The notes beneath the pieces were generated by a model. That model was not told the DNA's origin. It worked only from the letters and a program-made list of their open reading frames with translations, and searched no databases. Positions 8,653 to 17,827 of a stretch of DNA of 64,000 nt are shown here, piece by piece. The position numbers were made by a program, and so were the translations under genes. This DNA comes from CAYSGX01 sp964518215 (GTDB lineage: Bacteria; Bacteroidota; Bacteroidia; Chitinophagales; CAIOSU01): the NCBI GenBank assembly GCA_964518215.1, contig CAZFFP010000008.1, positions 4,510 to 68,509 on the forward strand, read 5' to 3'. Position 1 is the stretch's first letter, and the number at the start of each line of letters is the position of its first letter.

Positions 8653-8732
8653 AAGGAGATTTTATAAAACTAAGTTAACTGTTATGTTCAACAGACAATC
8701 GTATTAACGTAATTGTTTCGTAAATTTCAAAT

Positions 8733-9578
8733 ATGAAAGATTCTTTCGCTCTCAAAAAAATCAAACAACTCGACCCCGAAAACGACCATTGGGAAATTTC
8801 GCGCCTGAGCACCATGTATGATTTTCCGTGGGATTATAACCGGGCATTAGAACTGGCATTGTTCAAAACTTTTGCATCTCCATCTATTTCAAAAATTCTG
8901 CACAGCAGCAGACAGTTTGAAAAATTTCCGCAGAAAAGATATGACGACACCGATTTGATTTTGAGCGAAATTCTTGAAAACGGCATTGACAGCGGACGGG
9001 GCAAAGCCACCATTGAACGCTTGAATTTCATTCATTCACATTTCAATATTTCTAACGAAGATTATTTGTTTGTGTTGAGCACTTTTGTGTTTGAACCAAA
9101 ACGATGGATTGATAAATACGGCTGGCGCAAACTTCATGAAAAAGAACTGATAGCCGGATACAAAATTTGGCAGGACATAGGCAAAGCCATGCACATTGAA
9201 AACATACCTGAAAAGAGCGAAACACTGTTTGAATTTTATGAAGACTATCAAAAAAGAAATTTTGTGTTTGCTCCAGAAAACAAAAAAGTGGGCGATGCTA
9301 CCATACAATTGCTTTTAGGATGGTATTTGCCCACGCCTCTTTTTTCGTTGGCAAAGCCTTTTGTTTTTTCAATAATGGACGAAAATCTTATTCGGGCAAT
9401 GGGTTATAAAAATCCTCCGGCATGGATTCGGTTTTTGGTGAATAGTTTTTTCAAAATGAGAATTGTGGTGTTACGAATGCTTCTGAAAAGAACCCAACCA
9501 TTTTTAAGAACGCAACTGAAAAACAAAACCTATCCCAAAGGATATAATATTGAAAAGTTGGGACCGAATGGAATGTAA
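8733..9578 (+). CDS. MpaB/DUF2236-type oxygenase-like protein
   Basis: A 281-aa protein with the hallmark block of the ER-bound oxygenase MpaB / rubber-oxygenase-like DUF2236 family: RGKATIERLNFIHSHFNISNEDYLFVL (about 90-116), followed by FEPKRWIDKYGWRKL. The conserved basic and histidine residues near IERLNFIHSHF are those expected around the b-type heme in this family. The middle and C-terminal region (GWYLPTPLFSLAKP) may associate with membranes. No signal peptide. The substrate is unknown. Its divergent neighbours (DoxX, CMD-like, SDR) are all redox-type proteins. Confidence 0.78.
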   Translation: MKDSFALKKIKQLDPENDHWEISRLSTMYDFPWDYNRALELALFKTFASPSISKILHSSRQFEKFPQKRYDDTDLILSEILENGIDSGRGKATIERLNFIHSHFNISNEDYLFVLSTFVFEPKRWIDKYGWRKLHEKELIAGYKIWQDIGKAMHIENIPEKSETLFEFYEDYQKRNFVFAPENKKVGDATIQLLLGWYLPTPLFSLAKPFVFSIMDENLIRAMGYKNPPAWIRFLVNSFFKMRIVVLRMLLKRTQPFLRTQLKNKTYPKGYNIEKLGPNGM

Positions 9579-9582
9579 TCAT

Positions 9583-10506
9583 TTACCCTTCCTGCTCCAC
9601 CGTAAAAACCAAACCTTCGTTAGCCAAATCGGCATTGGGAAATACTTCGCGGGCTTCTGCCAATAAATGGTCGAGTTCTATGTAGCGTGCGGAAAAATGC
9701 CCTAACAACAATCTTTTCGCTTCAGCTTTCAGCGCAATGGTGGCAGCTTCGCGGGCAGTAGAATGAAACGTTTCGTTGGCACGCTCCTGCAAATCTGATG
9801 TGAAGGTAGCTTCGTGATACAGCAGGTCAATATTTTTTATAAACGGAACAATGCTTTCGAGATAACTCGTATCGGTGCAAAACGCATAGCTTCTCGGTTT
9901 GGGAGGCGCTGTGGTGAGCAAATCGTTTTTAATTACGGTTCCATCGGGTTTCACATAATCTGTTCCTTTACGCAGTTCGGGAATAAAAGCATGAGGCACC
10001 TCGTATTTCTCGATGGCTTCGCCCACAATTTTTCTGCCCATAATTTTTTCGCGAAAAACAAAACCGGCACACGGAATACGATGATTCATTTCGAGCGTGC
10101 TCACCGAAAAATCGTTGTTTTCAAAAATCACTTTTCCGTTTTCGGGAGTAATTGCCACAAACTTCAAATCGAATTTCAATTCTGTTTTGGAGTGCTTCAG
10201 TTGCAGCCTCACAATTTCTTCCAAACCATCGGGGCAATAAACCGTGAGTGGTCGTTCGCGTTTATTCAGATTGAAAGAAGTAATCAGCCCGACCAACCCG
10301 AAATAATGGTCGCCATGCAGATGCGAAATAAAAATATGCTCGATGCGAAAGGCGCGGATATGATATTTAGCAATTTGCATTTGTGTGCCTTCGCCACAAT
10401 CTATCATGAGCAGATGCTCTTTAATAGAAAGTATTTGTGAAGTAGGATGCCGACCGTTGGCGGGCACTGCCGAATTGCTTCCCAAAATAGTAACCGAAAA
10501 ACCCAT
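9583..10506 (-). CDS. rnz: Ribonuclease Z (tRNA 3'-endonuclease)
   Basis: A metallo-beta-lactamase-fold endonuclease that removes 3' trailers from tRNA precursors lacking an encoded CCA. This fits the CCA-less tRNA-Gly in the window. At 307 aa it is normal length. The N-terminus is VTILGSNSAVPANGRHPTSQ and the zinc motif HLHGDH is at 62-67. Further family signatures are FCTDTSY and LYHEATF. The HSTAREAA block and LLGHFSARY carry further ligands. The STAS gene lies upstream on the same strand, separated by 157 bp that hold a dispersed repeat. Confidence 0.95.
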   Translation of the reverse strand: MGFSVTILGSNSAVPANGRHPTSQILSIKEHLLMIDCGEGTQMQIAKYHIRAFRIEHIFISHLHGDHYFGLVGLITSFNLNKRERPLTVYCPDGLEEIVRLQLKHSKTELKFDLKFVAITPENGKVIFENNDFSVSTLEMNHRIPCAGFVFREKIMGRKIVGEAIEKYEVPHAFIPELRKGTDYVKPDGTVIKNDLLTTAPPKPRSYAFCTDTSYLESIVPFIKNIDLLYHEATFTSDLQERANETFHSTAREAATIALKAEAKRLLLGHFSARYIELDHLLAEAREVFPNADLANEGLVFTVEQEG

Positions 10507-10579
10507 TGATGATTTTAAATTGATTTCCGATGAAGATAAAAAGGAAATCGCAAAACAGAGTTACTTAAAAAATGATTGA

Positions 10580-10645
10580 GTTATAAAGTTATAAGGTTGA
10601 AAAGTAGCAGACTTACAGTTCTTTTTCACTTTTGAACTTTATAAC
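10580..10645. repeat. Dispersed GTTATAAAGTT inverted repeat
   Basis: Perfect 11-bp arms GTTATAAAGTT (10580-10590) and AACTTTATAAC (10635-10645), flanked by weaker pairing. The same unit recurs near 17797, 42013-42105, inside menD near 42811-42843, and near 54675. It can form a hairpin between the STAS gene and rnz and might attenuate or terminate transcription. Confidence 0.6.
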
Positions 10646-10663
10646 TTTTACACCCCAAACAAG

Positions 10664-11029
10664 CTACTTCGCCTCACGCTCGGCTTCTTCCATCATCACC
10701 AAATCAACAGCTTCTTCTACGGTTGGTGTAATATTGAGTATGGAGTCGAGTTGCGAGATTTTAATCAGCTTCAGCACATACTCGTTCAGTTTTGTAATAA
10801 CGAATGTGCCGTTTACATTTTTACACAAGCGGTTACCAATCAGAATGGCGCTCAGCCCCGATGAATCAACAAACGTTACTTCCGACAGGTCGAGAATAAT
10901 GTTTTTCACACCCCCGGCATTCAGAATCACTAATTCAGATTTCAGTTTGGGGGCATTCAGCGTGTTCAGCTTTTCGTCATCCAACTTGAAAATGCAGTAT
11001 TTATCTTTCTTATCAATCGAAAATTTCAT
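10664..11029 (-). CDS. STAS-domain anti-sigma-factor antagonist-like protein
   Basis: A 121-aa single STAS domain. The conserved strand-loop VTFVDSSGLSAI holds S56/S57 at the position where SpoIIAA/RsbV proteins are phosphorylated by their anti-sigma kinases. The rest (IILDLSEV, LCKNVNGTFVITKLNEYVLKLIKISQLDSIL) follows the fold, with an acidic/lysine C-terminal tail. In partner-switching systems such a protein binds an HATPase anti-sigma factor. No such kinase is adjacent. The REC-HATPase protein at 59518 is the only candidate in this window, and any pairing is inference. Confidence 0.85.
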   Translation of the reverse strand: MKFSIDKKDKYCIFKLDDEKLNTLNAPKLKSELVILNAGGVKNIILDLSEVTFVDSSGLSAILIGNRLCKNVNGTFVITKLNEYVLKLIKISQLDSILNITPTVEEAVDLVMMEEAEREAK

Positions 11030-11471
11030 AATCCAAAAGTTTGCAGGTAAAAATAAGATTAAAATCGAAACATGAGTAAAAAATTAAAACCGAATTATCA
11101 ACCTTTCTTTTTTCCGGGCAATATTCTACTTACGGTTGATAGCTGAAAGCGGGACATTTGGGCAACTATTTCAGTTCAGTGCAGAATTTTTGAGGGTTTG
11201 GTTAAGTAAATATTGTAAAGCAGCTACTTATTATTCAATACTAAATTTCATGTAGGGTCGTAGCGGATGCTCCAATGGGGTAATGAATTCGCAAATGCAT
11301 TAGGATATTCGCGAATTCTTCTTAGAGAAGGCGTCTATGATGTGGATTTTATAATCAACTCCGAAAAACAGGCATATCAATAATTCTAGGTTAAGGTTAG
11401 TATTGTTCTACAAGTTAAGCACGGCCTTAATCAAAATTTTGCGGACCTTATAAGCGCCCTCAATATTCACA
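11030..11471. other. Intergenic region, 442 bp
   Basis: No strong gene. The only coding-like stretch is the 38-codon frame at 11267-11383, listed separately. The remainder is AT-rich without a clear terminator or promoter match. Confidence 0.5.
11267..11383 (+). pseudogene. Possible small gene remnant (38 codons)
   Basis: An open frame from ATG 11267 to TAA 11383 reads MLQWGNEFANALGYSRILL then REGVYDVDFIINSEKQAYQ. The FANALGYSRILLREGVYDVDF pattern looks like protein rather than chance. It resembles the core of short Bacteroidota hypothetical proteins with an LGY..hPGxYxVDY pattern, but that is from memory and not verified. It may be a fragment of a longer lost gene. Confidence 0.25.
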
Positions 11472-13568
11472 CTATTTCATTTCTTTCATAATCGAGAGAG
11501 CTTCAAGGAGGTAAACATCTTTTTTCAGGTCTTTCATCCAGTCTTCCATTCTTCTTTTATAGGTAGTATCGCTTTCCATGCGGGGCATATCGGCTTTCAG
11601 CGGAATAGAGTTTAATTCGGTTATTTCTTTTTTGATGTCTTCAAAAGTTTTGTTGCGGGCTTTTATTTCTTCCTGACGTTTTTGATACTCTTTAAGGTTC
11701 AGCGGAATTTGGGTATTGTCGCGTTGTTCTTTCAGGAATTTGGCGTTTTCTTCTATTAAAGCGAAGGTTGGATTTTTGCTTACCCGCTCCGCGCTGTTTT
11801 TCTTCAACTCATTAAGATTGGAAACCGGTTTTTGATAACGGGCATAAGTGGCGGCAGAAATTTCGGTCCATTGCATGGGATAGTCTAATTCTTTTTCGCC
11901 AATATTGATGTATCTGAAATTTCCGGGCAATATAATATCAGAATTTACCCCGTTGAGTTGCGTGGTGCCTCCGTTGATTCGGTAAAACTTTTGATTGGTG
12001 AGTTTGAGCGAACCTAAGGGGCGCATGTAAAAATAATTTTGATTCAGATAGTTGTCTAAATCTACTACCCGCTGCACGGTTCCTTTTCCGAAAGTGGAAG
12101 CGCTGCCTATCACCACGCCTCTGCCATAATCCTGAACGGCTGCTGCAAGAATTTCTGAAGCCGAAGCGCTTACTTCATTCACCATTACAATCAGTTTTCC
12201 ATCGAAATGAATGGCGGGGTCCTGGTCGGCAAGCACATAAGGCGTGCCGGTGCGCGATTTCACCTGAACCACCGGTCCTGTGGTGATGAACAAGCCCATA
12301 ATGTCCACTACATCTTGTAGCGAGCCGCCACCATTATCGCGCAGGTCGAGCACGAGGTGATGAATGTTTTCCGACTTGAGTTTCGATAGTTCGGTTTTAA
12401 TGTCTTCCGAACATTTTTTCCCGTCTTTTTTATTGAAGTCGGCATAGAACTTTGGCAAATAAATATAGCCTACATTTTGTTTGTCATTTTCTTTTTTCAG
12501 AATGGCAGACTTGGCATAGGTTTCTTCAATCACCACTACATCGCGAATGATTGAAATGGTTTTGATTTCGCCATCGGTTTTTTTCAATGTAAGGCGCACT
12601 TCCGTTCCTTTCTTTCCTCGAATTAAACGCACGGCATCATCTATTCTCATGCCTACAATATATACCGCTTCTTCATTTCCCTGTGCCACAGAAAGAATGA
12701 GGTCGTTTACTTTGAGCTCGCCTTGTTTCCACGAAGGGCTGCCCGGAACAATGTTAATTACTTTAATATAGCCATCACTTTCTTGCAGGGTGGCGCCAAT
12801 ACCTTCTAACTGCCCCGACATACTGATGTCGAAGTTTTCTTTTTCTTTCGGAGCGAAATAATTGGTGTGTGGATCGGTTGCCATAGCTACGGCATCGAAA
12901 AATTCGCCCTGACGGTCAACACGGTCGAGTTTTTCTAAACGCGAAAACCAGGTATCTATACTTTTTAATACTTTTTCGCGGGCATCGGCTTCCATTTCTT
13001 CAAAAGTTCTGATGGTGAAAGTGGTGTCTTTGTTTTCTTCCGCTTTCTTCTGATTATCTATTTGTGTGTTCAGCCGGGTAATGGTTTGATATTTTAATGT
13101 GCGTTTCCAAAACAATTTCAATTCGTCAAGGTCTTTTGCCCAAGCCATCTTATCGGGATTCACTTCGAGAAATTCGTTTTCGGTAAAATCGAAAGGCTTG
13201 CTCAAAATTTCTTTGTAGAAACCTTTGGTGTTTTCAATGCGTTCGGTCATGATTTTTGTGGCGGCATCCATTAAAGCATATTCACCGGAAATGATTTGGC
13301 GATGAATTTCATTTTTGAATTTTTCGAGCTGCTGAACATCTTGTTGGGTGAAAAACTGTTTTCTGATATCCATGCGTTTGAGATATAGTTCAAAACTGCG
13401 CTGCGAAAATTTTTCATCGAATTGAATAGGTAGAAAATGCCCGGAAGTAATGGCTTGCTGAATCACCTGCCCCAATACTTTTTCTTTTTCCGAATCCTGC
13501 TTTTCAACCTGATAGGAAGTGAAGACAAACATCAGCATAGCTGCAATCAAAAAACGCGAAATCATCAT
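11472..13568 (-). CDS. prc: Tail-specific (C-terminal processing) protease, S41 family
   Basis: A periplasmic serine protease of 698 aa in the Prc/Tsp group. It has an N-terminal signal-like helix (ISRFLIAAMLMFVFTSY) and a long helical N-terminal domain. A PDZ domain follows (about 248-332, MSGQLEGIGATLQ to KKGTEVRLTLKK). The S41 core has VLDLRDNGGGSLQDVVD, the nucleophile near S469 in NEVSASASEILAAAVQDYGRG, and the general-base lysine K495 in TFGKGTVQ. The C-terminal tail is rich in charged helix, as in Prc. It trims or degrades envelope proteins. Start at the first of two adjacent ATGs; the second is equally possible. Confidence 0.94.
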   Translation of the reverse strand: MMISRFLIAAMLMFVFTSYQVEKQDSEKEKVLGQVIQQAITSGHFLPIQFDEKFSQRSFELYLKRMDIRKQFFTQQDVQQLEKFKNEIHRQIISGEYALMDAATKIMTERIENTKGFYKEILSKPFDFTENEFLEVNPDKMAWAKDLDELKLFWKRTLKYQTITRLNTQIDNQKKAEENKDTTFTIRTFEEMEADAREKVLKSIDTWFSRLEKLDRVDRQGEFFDAVAMATDPHTNYFAPKEKENFDISMSGQLEGIGATLQESDGYIKVINIVPGSPSWKQGELKVNDLILSVAQGNEEAVYIVGMRIDDAVRLIRGKKGTEVRLTLKKTDGEIKTISIIRDVVVIEETYAKSAILKKENDKQNVGYIYLPKFYADFNKKDGKKCSEDIKTELSKLKSENIHHLVLDLRDNGGGSLQDVVDIMGLFITTGPVVQVKSRTGTPYVLADQDPAIHFDGKLIVMVNEVSASASEILAAAVQDYGRGVVIGSASTFGKGTVQRVVDLDNYLNQNYFYMRPLGSLKLTNQKFYRINGGTTQLNGVNSDIILPGNFRYINIGEKELDYPMQWTEISAATYARYQKPVSNLNELKKNSAERVSKNPTFALIEENAKFLKEQRDNTQIPLNLKEYQKRQEEIKARNKTFEDIKKEITELNSIPLKADMPRMESDTTYKRRMEDWMKDLKKDVYLLEALSIMKEMK

Positions 13569-13783
13569 ATCGTTAAACTCTTTATGTGGCTGTGAAAATA
13601 ACTAACGTAATTTAATTCGCATTGTTGGAGTGTATCATGATGCGGGGGGTAAAATTTGTTAATACAATTAGCGGCAGATTTTTTTCTGATTTCACTATGC
13701 TTTTGTATAGGTTTAATTACTTTAAAGTTGGAACCTGTAATTTTTGAAATCTTGTTATCTTGTGTATCCAATCTCAAAAAAGA

Positions 13784-16700
13784 ATGATTCAGAAAAAAGC
13801 TTTACTTATTGGTTGTGTTTTTTTATTATTTGTCCAGAGGTTTGAAGTTTTGGCACAAAACTATACAGTGCTTGGGAATGCATCTCAAATGAGCGGATGT
13901 GATTGTTTTATGCTCACACCCAATGCCAACAATCAGGCGGGGGCTATTTTTCAAAACCAGACCATTAACCTGAATAACTCCTTTGATTACACTTTTTCAA
14001 TTTTTTTGGGTTGTAATAATGGAAGTGGTGCAGACGGAATCACATTTGCTCTTACATCGAACCCTCAGGGTTTGGGCAATAGAGGCGAGGGGTTAGGATA
14101 TGCGGGAACCAATCAACCATGCTCGTTTGCTGTAGAGTTTGACACTTATACCAATTCTAATGTAAATGACCCGAGTTATCATCATATTGCTTTCAATTCA
14201 AACGGGCAATACAATCATAATGTAGCGGGTCCGGTTCCGGCTTTGCCCAATTCGGGTAATTTAGATAATTGCCAAAATCATACTGCGCGAGTGGTGTGGG
14301 ATGTCAACTCCAATACTTTTTCTGTGTATCTGAATGGTAATTTAAGGCTTAGTACAGTTATTCCGGATATAGTCAATTCATATTTCTGCGGAAATCCAAT
14401 CGTCAACTGGGGCTGGACAGGCGCCACCGGTGGCGGCACTAATGAGCAGAGAGTTTGCGTAGAAAGTATTTCCAGTTGGGTAGCTGGTGTAAACTATCAA
14501 TCTTGTTCACCCACCATTCAATTTACAGATGTTTCTACGAGCAATGTCGGCTCTATTCAGTCGTGGGCATGGAATTTTGGTGATGGTAATACTTCATCGC
14601 AGCAAAATCCGGTACATACCTATTCAGGAATCGGCACCTACAATGTTACATTAGTGATTACCAATATTAGTGGGTGCGCCATAGAATTTTCACGACCGGT
14701 TACCATTGTAGACTCTATTATAATTTCTTCTGTTTTAAATCAGCCTCCGTGCAACGGAGGCAGTAACGGAAGTATTATTACAACTGCTTCATCCGGCTTT
14801 GGCGCTGCTGCAGGATATGGAGGTTATTCTTACATTTGGAGTAATGGAACAACCCAAACAGATTATGTAGGCGCTTCCGCAGGAACATACACAGTTACCG
14901 TAACCGATGGAGTTTGTACTACCACAGGGCAATACACTCTTAGTCAGCCCACACCGCTCACTGCAACCACCACCAGTACTGCTGCCAGTTGCGGATTAAA
15001 TAATGGCAGTGTTTCCATTTCTATTTCAGGAGGCACGCCTCCCTATCAGAATGTAAATTGGGCGGGTGTAGCAGGGGCTACCAGAACCGGGCTTGCTCCA
15101 GGAACTTATATAGCCGACTTTACTGATGCTAACGGATGTTCAGCACTGCTTCAATATAGAGAAACAGTAGGAAGTTTGCCTTGCGGCATTAATGCCTCCA
15201 CATCTTCAACCAACGTGCGTTGTTTTGGAGGAAATAACGGAACTGCAACGCTGACAGTAACCGGAGGTTCACCTCCAGCTAACATTACATGGAACCACGG
15301 ACCCACAGGAGCTACCGTAACCGGACTTTCAGTGGGTACTTATACTTACAACTATTCCGATGCCAATCCTGCTAACGCTTTCTCGGGATCCATTACCATT
15401 TCTCAGCCCCCTGCGGCTATCAGCGCTTCTATTACTACCTTAAACACCTCCTGCGCGGGCACCAATGACGGCTCTGCCATTGTTTCTGTTTCGTCAGGTG
15501 GAACGCCACCTTACAGTTACAATTGGAGCATCAACAATCAAAATAATCCGGTAAATAATGGTCTGTCTGCCGGAGCGATTTCTGTTACTGTTACCGATAA
15601 TGCAGGCTGTATTGCTGTTCTCTCCGGAAATATTACCGGACCTCCAACACTTACTCTGAATATTGTTGCCATCAATGATAGTTGTTATCAGTCGCGCAAG
15701 GGAAGCGCAACCGCCAATGTTACCGGAGGGACACCGCCTTACACCTATTACTGGGACAATATTTCTCCCGCACAAACCAATCTTGATTTGTATGCCGGCA
15801 CTTATAATGTTACAGTAACCGATGATAATGGCTGCACTATTTCAGGCTCCACCACCATTACCGAGCCGACTCCTGTTTCGCACACCTTAACAGTGCAGGA
15901 TGTGCTTTGTTATGGAAATTCGGACGGCAGTATTTTGATTAATACCACCGGAGGAACGCCTGCCTATACCTACAATTGGAGTCCGGCTTCAGTAAATGGA
16001 AATAATCCTGTGGGATTAGCGGCAGGAACTTATTTTGTGACCATTAGCGATGCAAACAGCTGTGAAACGAATGATACTATTTCCATTTCCGAACCAGCAA
16101 CCCCGCTTTCGGTTGTTACAACTTCTACAGATGTTACCTGCAACGGGCTGAACAACGGCTCTCTCACCATTATTCCTGACGGTGGTACTTCACCATATTC
16201 TTTCATGGGCAATCAGATTCCTTCCTCAGGAACAACCCTTCAAAACCTGCCTCCGGGGATTTATTCGGGCAACGTGGAAGATGCGAACGGATGTTTAGTA
16301 TCGGTGAATGAAACTATTAGCGAGCCGGATGCTATGATTATTTCTGAAACGCACACTAATGTTACCTGCTATAATGGGAATGACGGCTCCATTACTATCA
16401 GCGTGAGTGGTGGTATAACGCCTTACAATTTCGTATGGGATGACGGCATCGTTACCCAAAACCGCAACAGTCTTTCTGCCGGAACATACACGCTGCTTGT
16501 AAACGACAGTAACTCCTGCACCGAAAGCATTACCATTGAGTTAACCCAACCTGACGCTATAACCTTTTCGATAAACACAACAGAAATATTGTGTTATGGA
16601 GATTCGGGAGTCATTGAAATTGTTCCCGATGTTGGGGGCAACTATACCTATAACTGGCAGCCTGCCGTGAGCAATTCAAATATTTCGGGATTGGTTCCTG

Positions 16701-17767
16701 CCGGCACTTTCAGCATTTCAATACTTGACGATAACAATTGCACTTACGACACCACGGTAACACTCACCCAACCTGACTTGATACAATTGTCGGCTGTGGC
16801 TACCGACATCAGTTGCTTTGGCGCTGAAGATGGAGCCATAGCGGCTTCAGTTAGTGGTGGATTGCCGGAATATGAATTTTCTACCGAAAACAATGGTGCT
16901 TTATATACTTCGGCAGACGGCAATTTCAATAATTTGCCTCCGGGCATTTATGAGGTATCGGTTTCGGACAATAACTCTTGCACCACTTCAGCTACAGTGA
17001 ATATTGTTGAACCGAATATCATTCAAAGCAGTATTACAGCTTCCGAAATCAGTTGTTACGGTTACAGTAACGGCTCTGCAACGGTTTCCATTAATGGTGG
17101 CGTTGCACCATATACATACATCTGGAATGTTCCGGGCAACTCCGAATTTATTGATAATCTTCCCGAAGGAACTTACCATGTAACCGTAACTGACGGAAAC
17201 GGCTGTTCTACCAGCGCCACCGTTTCTCTTATTCAGCCTGCACCCATCTGGATACGAACCGGACAGGAAACTTATGAAATTAAATTAGGCGAGGAAGTTT
17301 TGGTGATTACCGAATCGTTTACAAATAATGTTTCCATTGCCGATTATATTTGGACCCCTTCTGAAGGGCTCGATTGCAACAATTGTGAGAGCACATTGGC
17401 AGCACCCGTATTCAGCACTGTTTATACTGTGAGCATGGCAGATGAAAACGGATGTGTGGCATCCACTACATTTACCGTAGAGGTGAGCACCGAAAAAATA
17501 ATATACATACCCAACGCTTTCACTCCCAATGGCGATGGCATTAATGATATGTTTGTGATTAGTGCCCTTGGGGTAGTTGATTTCGGAATAAAAATTTTCG
17601 ACCGGTGGGGGTCGTTGATGTTCAGCGCTAACGACATCAATAATCATTGGGACGGAACTTTTGTAGGAAAGGAACTGAAGCCCGGAGTATATGTCTATCA
17701 TGTTAATGCCTCATTTCTCGATGGCTCAAAAATTCAGCGAAAGGGAAGCATAACTTTGATTCGCTAA
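13784..17767 (+). CDS. Giant secreted protein: L-type lectin, PKD, eleven SprB repeats, T9SS type B tail
   Basis: A 1327-aa secreted surface protein. I start at ATG 13784 (MIQKKALLIGCVFLLF), which gives a clean signal peptide ending near LAQ; an upstream TTG at 13760 adds 8 residues. Domains are: legume-lectin-like (about 25-235; GADGITFAL, AVEFDTY, VVWDVNSNTFSVYLNG); one PKD domain (about 243-310; WAWNFGDGNTSS); eleven SprB-type repeats of about 75 aa (about 320-1150), each with a pattern like CxGxxNGS...GGTPPYxYxW...GTYxVTVTD; and the gliding-associated type B tail IPNAFTPNGDGINDMF to GSITLIR. This architecture points to a cell-surface adhesin exported by T9SS. The next gene is of the same class, 60 bp downstream. 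Confidence 0.92.
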   Translation: MIQKKALLIGCVFLLFVQRFEVLAQNYTVLGNASQMSGCDCFMLTPNANNQAGAIFQNQTINLNNSFDYTFSIFLGCNNGSGADGITFALTSNPQGLGNRGEGLGYAGTNQPCSFAVEFDTYTNSNVNDPSYHHIAFNSNGQYNHNVAGPVPALPNSGNLDNCQNHTARVVWDVNSNTFSVYLNGNLRLSTVIPDIVNSYFCGNPIVNWGWTGATGGGTNEQRVCVESISSWVAGVNYQSCSPTIQFTDVSTSNVGSIQSWAWNFGDGNTSSQQNPVHTYSGIGTYNVTLVITNISGCAIEFSRPVTIVDSIIISSVLNQPPCNGGSNGSIITTASSGFGAAAGYGGYSYIWSNGTTQTDYVGASAGTYTVTVTDGVCTTTGQYTLSQPTPLTATTTSTAASCGLNNGSVSISISGGTPPYQNVNWAGVAGATRTGLAPGTYIADFTDANGCSALLQYRETVGSLPCGINASTSSTNVRCFGGNNGTATLTVTGGSPPANITWNHGPTGATVTGLSVGTYTYNYSDANPANAFSGSITISQPPAAISASITTLNTSCAGTNDGSAIVSVSSGGTPPYSYNWSINNQNNPVNNGLSAGAISVTVTDNAGCIAVLSGNITGPPTLTLNIVAINDSCYQSRKGSATANVTGGTPPYTYYWDNISPAQTNLDLYAGTYNVTVTDDNGCTISGSTTITEPTPVSHTLTVQDVLCYGNSDGSILINTTGGTPAYTYNWSPASVNGNNPVGLAAGTYFVTISDANSCETNDTISISEPATPLSVVTTSTDVTCNGLNNGSLTIIPDGGTSPYSFMGNQIPSSGTTLQNLPPGIYSGNVEDANGCLVSVNETISEPDAMIISETHTNVTCYNGNDGSITISVSGGITPYNFVWDDGIVTQNRNSLSAGTYTLLVNDSNSCTESITIELTQPDAITFSINTTEILCYGDSGVIEIVPDVGGNYTYNWQPAVSNSNISGLVPAGTFSISILDDNNCTYDTTVTLTQPDLIQLSAVATDISCFGAEDGAIAASVSGGLPEYEFSTENNGALYTSADGNFNNLPPGIYEVSVSDNNSCTTSATVNIVEPNIIQSSITASEISCYGYSNGSATVSINGGVAPYTYIWNVPGNSEFIDNLPEGTYHVTVTDGNGCSTSATVSLIQPAPIWIRTGQETYEIKLGEEVLVITESFTNNVSIADYIWTPSEGLDCNNCESTLAAPVFSTVYTVSMADENGCVASTTFTVEVSTEKIIYIPNAFTPNGDGINDMFVISALGVVDFGIKIFDRWGSLMFSANDINNHWDGTFVGKELKPGVYVYHVNASFLDGSKIQRKGSITLIR

Positions 17768-17827
17768 ATTTTTTCGGCACTGATACGCTTAAACTTTATA
17801 ACTTTAAAACATGTTATGCTTTAGTTT

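Noticed and set aside
13565..13777. 70-codon minus-strand frame upstream of the tail-specific protease
   Set aside because: Low-complexity, no family resemblance, covers the divergent promoter region, and its end overlaps the protease start.
17285..17701. Long minus-strand open frames inside the T9SS giant genes (for example 17285-17701, 49251-49760)
   Set aside because: They lie wholly within clearly coding plus-strand sequence and have no recognisable protein pattern; shadows of codon bias.
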